DNA of 8,659 nucleotides from an uncultured Lachnospiraceae bacterium (GTDB lineage: Bacteria; Bacillota; Clostridia; Lachnospirales; Lachnospiraceae), in contig CABUBX010000091.1 in NCBI GenBank assembly GCA_902489925.1, positions 1 to 8,659 on the forward strand, read 5' to 3'. Below, one piece after another: positions 6,134 through 8,659 of this stretch (positions are counted from its first letter, which is position 1; each line of letters begins with the position of its first letter). The notes under the pieces were generated by a model, which saw only the letters and a program-made list of their open reading frames with translations, ran no database searches and was not told the DNA's origin. A program made the position numbers and the translations under genes.

Positions 6134-7456
6134 ATGGTAAAAAGAATAAAATTAAGATGGTCTAACTTTATAGAGAATGTACAGGCCGGTGATAAAAAAG
6201 CGAGAATGTGGCTGATTATTTACGCCGGGATGCTTATATTTTCTGTTATTGTGATTATAGGTATCGTAAAAATTAACAGCGGTTATCATACTTACAAGGT
6301 TCTGGATGTTATTGACAAGAATGATGATGTTTCGGTGAATTATCATGTTGTCGGTGAGGGACTTATCCGATATAGTAAAGACGGCGCCTCATATACAGAT
6401 AAAAGGGGCAAGACTTTGTGGAATCAGACATTTGATATGGCCAATGCAAAGATTGCTTCCTGTGATGAGTTTATGGCGATTGCCGATATTGGCTCAAACC
6501 AGCTGCGTATTTTTAATCAGGCAGGACAGGTGGCAGTCATTGAGGCGGCTTACCCGATTGCCAATGTGGATATTTCTGAGCAGGGTGTAACTGCAGTTGT
6601 TTTATCTGCCGCAGATGCCAGCTATATCGACATGTATGATACAAAGGGCAATAAGCTGGTAGACATTAAAGTGTCTATTTCTCAGACAGGTTATCCGATG
6701 GATTTTGCGATTTCGGATGATGGTACAAAATTGGCAGTCAGTTATATGGTTGTCAATGATGGGGAAATTTCTTCGAAGATAGCTTTTTATAAGTTTGGAA
6801 AAGCGACGCAGAGTGCCAACAGCAATGTTGCCGGAGAATTTGACATTGATATGATTGTCCCGAAGATGGATTTTATTAATAATAATTCACTTGTAGCTTT
6901 TGGTGAGCGGGGATTTAAGATTTATTCTATGAAAGATACACCAAAAGAGTTGTTTAATCAGACGTTTGAAGAAGAAATTAAGAGTGTATTTTATAATGAC
7001 CAGTATATCGGCTTTGTATTTAAAAATGCAGCTGTCAATCAGGCAGGAACAGTGCAGACATCTGAGACGACAAATGACCAGCATTTAGTTGTCGAAGAAG
7101 CGGGAAGTACGAGCCAGACATCTGTTGGAGAAACAGGGGTGTCGGCTGTCGATGGCGGCACAGCGGAAAGTGCAGATTCAACTGCTGAAATGATGCCATA
7201 CAGACTTCAGGTGTACACAAACGGCGGGGCACTCTACCTCGAACAGGATTTTGACTTTGAATATCATAATATTGATTGTACGAAGGATGAAATCGTAATG
7301 TATAATGATTATGAGTGTCTTATGATGACCTATCAGGGAAAAGAAAAATTCAGATATACGTTTGAGAACAAAATCTATAATCTGATGCCGAAAAAGGCAA
7401 GAGATGAATATATCCTTGTAGATGAGGTGGCGATTCAGGAAATCAGACTGAAATAA
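6134..7456 (+). CDS. DUF5711-family single-pass membrane protein, beta-propeller-like
   Basis: A 440-residue protein that I recognise as DUF5711-like, a family common in Lachnospiraceae with no known function. Residues 1-26 are basic and cytoplasmic, 27-46 form one transmembrane helix (WLIIYAGMLIFSVIVIIGIV), and the rest should be outside. Residues ~60-300 show repeated beta-strand units typical of propeller blades, for example GLIRYSKDGASYTDKRGKTLW, then LRIFNQAGQ, YIDMYDTKGNKL and FKIYSMKD. Residues 302-354 are a low-complexity Thr/Ser/Glu/Gly linker, after which strand units resume (LQVYTNGGALYLEQ) to the end. The ribosome-binding site is weak (AAGAGAAG). It starts 160 bp after the LysM gene and is followed 45 bp later by the CvpA gene, suggesting one envelope operon. 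Role unknown; a scaffold or sensor outside the membrane is plausible. The short open frames on either strand inside it are shadows. Confidence 0.85.
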   Translation: MVKRIKLRWSNFIENVQAGDKKARMWLIIYAGMLIFSVIVIIGIVKINSGYHTYKVLDVIDKNDDVSVNYHVVGEGLIRYSKDGASYTDKRGKTLWNQTFDMANAKIASCDEFMAIADIGSNQLRIFNQAGQVAVIEAAYPIANVDISEQGVTAVVLSAADASYIDMYDTKGNKLVDIKVSISQTGYPMDFAISDDGTKLAVSYMVVNDGEISSKIAFYKFGKATQSANSNVAGEFDIDMIVPKMDFINNNSLVAFGERGFKIYSMKDTPKELFNQTFEEEIKSVFYNDQYIGFVFKNAAVNQAGTVQTSETTNDQHLVVEEAGSTSQTSVGETGVSAVDGGTAESADSTAEMMPYRLQVYTNGGALYLEQDFDFEYHNIDCTKDEIVMYNDYECLMMTYQGKEKFRYTFENKIYNLMPKKARDEYILVDEVAIQEIRLK

Positions 7457-7501
7457 CAGAGCAGATTTGGATTTTGGTATATGCAAAACAGAAAGGTGCT
7501 T

Positions 7502-8209
7502 ATGGAAAATATAAATATTGTGTTTGTTGCGGCGGTGCTCATTCTTCTTTTCGGGATGTTTAACGGCTTGAGAAAAGGTTTTGTAAGAGCTGTGTTTTCT
7601 ACATTTATTATATTTGCTTCATTGGCGATTGCGGCTTTTGCATCGCCTTATGGCGGAAAGTTTTTAAAATCGACACCGATGTATGGGTTCATTCATGAGC
7701 AGGTGCAAAACGTTGTGACTCCGGAAATAGAGGCGACAGCAGATACTGCATCGGGGCAGATTGATGCGATTAAGCAGCTACCGTTTCCGGATAGTATAAA
7801 AGAGAGTCTTATTGAAAATAACAATGGAAAGATTTACGAGGCGCTCGGTATTACAGATTTTGCGGTATATATCGCTGATTACATAACAATGATGATTATT
7901 AAGGCGATGGCCTTTGTTGGTCTTTTTATACTTTCGTTTATTGTATTGAAAATTGTTGAGGTCTTTTTAAATGCCGTTGTTTCCCTTCCGGTATTGAATG
8001 GATTAAACAAGCTTGGCGGTATTTTATTCGGATGTGTGAACGGCTTAATGACAATTTGGTTTTTCTTTATAATCATCACAGTATTTGCGGGGACATCTTG
8101 GGGCGTGAAAGTTTTTGAACAGATTAACAGCAGTGTTCTCCTGAGTTTTCTCTATAATAATAATTATCTAATGGCGATAATTTTCAATATAGGAAAACTT
8201 CTAATGTAA
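7502..8209 (+). CDS. CvpA-family polytopic membrane protein
   Basis: A 235-residue protein with the CvpA (colicin V production) family pattern: an N-terminal membrane pair at ~5-20 and 28-48 around the signature GLRKGFVRA (22-30), then two more membrane segments at ~132-152 and 178-196 flanking LNGLNKLGGILFG (165-177), a typical CvpA motif. Residues ~50-125 form a hydrophilic insert, so four helices are likely. The frame is open from ATG 7481, but AAAGG lies five bases before ATG 7502 whereas the upstream ATG has no ribosome-binding site, so I chose 7502. The family is linked to envelope homeostasis in several bacteria, but the biochemical activity is unknown. It is the last gene of the LysM-DUF5711-CvpA run, with an intrinsic terminator 31 bp beyond. 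Confidence 0.88.
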   Translation: MENINIVFVAAVLILLFGMFNGLRKGFVRAVFSTFIIFASLAIAAFASPYGGKFLKSTPMYGFIHEQVQNVVTPEIEATADTASGQIDAIKQLPFPDSIKESLIENNNGKIYEALGITDFAVYIADYITMMIIKAMAFVGLFILSFIVLKIVEVFLNAVVSLPVLNGLNKLGGILFGCVNGLMTIWFFFIIITVFAGTSWGVKVFEQINSSVLLSFLYNNNYLMAIIFNIGKLLM

Positions 8210-8239
8210 TTCTTATGAATAAATGCAATAAAACAATAG

Positions 8240-8288
8240 AAAGCTTCAGCTTGCGCAAGGTGTTATAGAAGGCAGGCTGAAGCTTTTT
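8240..8288 (+). terminator. Intrinsic terminator after the CvpA gene
   Basis: Arms 8240-8254 and 8272-8286 pair over 15 positions (outer AAAGCTTCAGC / GCTGAAGCTTT), closing a 17-nt loop, followed by the T-run at 8284-8288. It isolates the envelope genes from the strong promoters downstream. Confidence 0.88.
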
Positions 8289-8298
8289 GCGTAAGTTG

Positions 8299-8325
8299 AA
8301 AAAAATCTAAAAAAATATAAAAAAA
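8299..8325. promoter_or_regulatory. Three phased A7 tracts upstream of the first rRNA-type promoter
   Basis: Runs of seven A occupy 8299-8305, 8309-8315 and 8319-8325, each starting exactly 10 bp after the last. A-tracts in phase with the helix are known to curve DNA, and A-rich sequence just upstream of -35 acts as an UP element for the RNA polymerase alpha subunit. The last tract ends 3 bp before the -35 at 8329. Similar A-runs precede the other two promoters (8401-8406 and 8411-8417; 8493-8498 and 8505-8510). Confidence 0.8.
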
Positions 8326-8328
8326 GTG

Positions 8329-8357
8329 TTGACAAACTAAAATACCCATGATATTAT
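8329..8357 (+). promoter_or_regulatory. Tandem promoter P1 (sigma-A type)
   Basis: TTGACA at 8329-8334, 17-bp spacer, TATTAT at 8352-8357. The -35 is perfect and the -10 matches 5 of 6. The transcript would start near 8364, where GCTGTCA (8364-8370) and TGACAGC (8385-8391) can form a 7-bp hairpin. Confidence 0.85.
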
Positions 8358-8421
8358 AGACAAGCTGTCAGCGAGAAAACAACATGACAGCAAAGAAAAT
8401 AAAAAATATCAAAAAAACTTC

Positions 8422-8450
8422 TTGACAAACCAAAAGTTGAATGATATAAT
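8422..8450 (+). promoter_or_regulatory. Tandem promoter P2 (perfect sigma-A consensus)
   Basis: TTGACA at 8422-8427, 17-bp spacer, TATAAT at 8445-8450: a full consensus promoter, exactly 93 bp after P1. The downstream GAAAAGCTG resembles GACAAGCTG after P1, which suggests duplication of a promoter unit. Confidence 0.9.
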
Positions 8451-8514
8451 AGAAAAGCTGATTTGAGCGGAAAAACTCGAAGAAAGCAAAAGAAAAAATA
8501 AATTAAAAAAGTTG

Positions 8515-8543
8515 TTGACAAAAGCTTGAAGCTGTGATATGAT
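8515..8543 (+). promoter_or_regulatory. Tandem promoter P3 (sigma-A type)
   Basis: TTGACA at 8515-8520, 17-bp spacer, TATGAT at 8538-8543, exactly 93 bp after P2. It is the promoter nearest to the presumed 16S gene, and its transcript would begin near 8550. Confidence 0.85.
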
Positions 8544-8549
8544 ATAAAA

Positions 8550-8659
8550 GTTGCTGCGGATAACAAAAAAGTCAGACAACAAGAACATTGATAACTGAAT
8601 AATAAGACAATCCCGAAAGATTCTAATGAGAATTTTTCAAGAACAAAAACCAAGTAACA
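8550..8659 (+). other. Presumed rRNA operon leader, 5' part only
   Basis: No open frame of note follows the three promoters. The segment has a boxA-like motif at 8584-8600 and a hairpin with arms 8615-8624 and 8629-8638 (10 pairs, loop AATG). A strong promoter stack with an untranslated, structured leader fits the start of an rRNA operon, with the 16S gene just past base 8659. No rRNA sequence itself is present, so this is inferred. Confidence 0.65.
8584..8600 (+). promoter_or_regulatory. boxA-like antitermination motif
   Basis: CATTGATAACTGAAT resembles the Firmicutes rRNA boxA-type segment CTTTGAAAACTGAAT, differing at two positions. Such motifs load Nus factors on rRNA transcripts so that they resist Rho. 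Its place after P3 fits that role. Confidence 0.45.

Noticed and set aside
6345..6590. 81-codon + strand frame inside the DUF5711 gene
   Set aside because: It is a shadow in another frame of a gene with clear protein features.
7481..7501. Upstream start for the CvpA gene
   Set aside because: No ribosome-binding site precedes ATG 7481, while AAAGG is well placed for ATG 7502.
8354..8653. 99-codon minus-strand frame
   Set aside because: It overlaps three consensus promoters and A-rich leader DNA; its Phe/Leu/Ser-rich translation reflects antisense A-tracts.

Overview
The window reads like a chromosomal piece from a low-to-mid GC, spore-forming Clostridia member, most likely a Lachnospiraceae gut bacterium. 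The reasons are a YyaC-type sporulation gene, a DUF4214-tailed repeat surface protein, a LysM / DUF5711 / CvpA gene run, A-rich sigma-A promoters with near-perfect consensus, and the codon style. Species cannot be read from the sequence.

Layout. (1) Bases 1-3873 (+) are the 3' part of a large cell-surface protein gene with no start in the window. It holds three 906-bp (302-residue) modules, each a BspA-like leucine-rich segment followed by an InlB/Listeria-Bacteroides-type repeat. The first two modules are identical over 835 bp. After them come a canonical InlB-type repeat, an Ig-like domain and two DUF4214 domains, then three consecutive in-frame stops and a strong intrinsic terminator. (2) Bases 3980-4104 hold a second strong hairpin and a possible 25-codon ORF. 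(3) Bases 4080-4652 (-) encode a YyaC/DUF1256 putative sporulation protease. (4) Bases 4828-8209 (+) hold three envelope genes in the same direction. The first is a membrane-anchored LysM protein whose cytoplasmic N-terminus looks like a catalytically dead JAMM/MPN domain. The second is a single-pass DUF5711 beta-propeller-like protein, and the third is a CvpA-family polytopic membrane protein. An intrinsic terminator at 8240-8288 closes the run. (5) Bases 8289-8659 have no protein gene. They hold phased A7 tracts, three tandem sigma-A promoters spaced exactly 93 bp apart and a boxA-like leader, which together look like the promoter region of an rRNA operon whose 16S gene would start just past the window.

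Functionally, the LysM, DUF5711 and CvpA genes probably form one envelope-related transcription unit, with yyaC divergent from it. The surface protein gene is a separate unit. The window starts inside a long identical repeat and stops at an rRNA operon, so both edges may be assembly breaks at repeats.

The best candidates for something under-described are the pseudo-JAMM-TM-LysM protein, the 93-bp-periodic promoter array with phased A-tracts, and the hairpin plus mini-ORF downstream of the surface protein.
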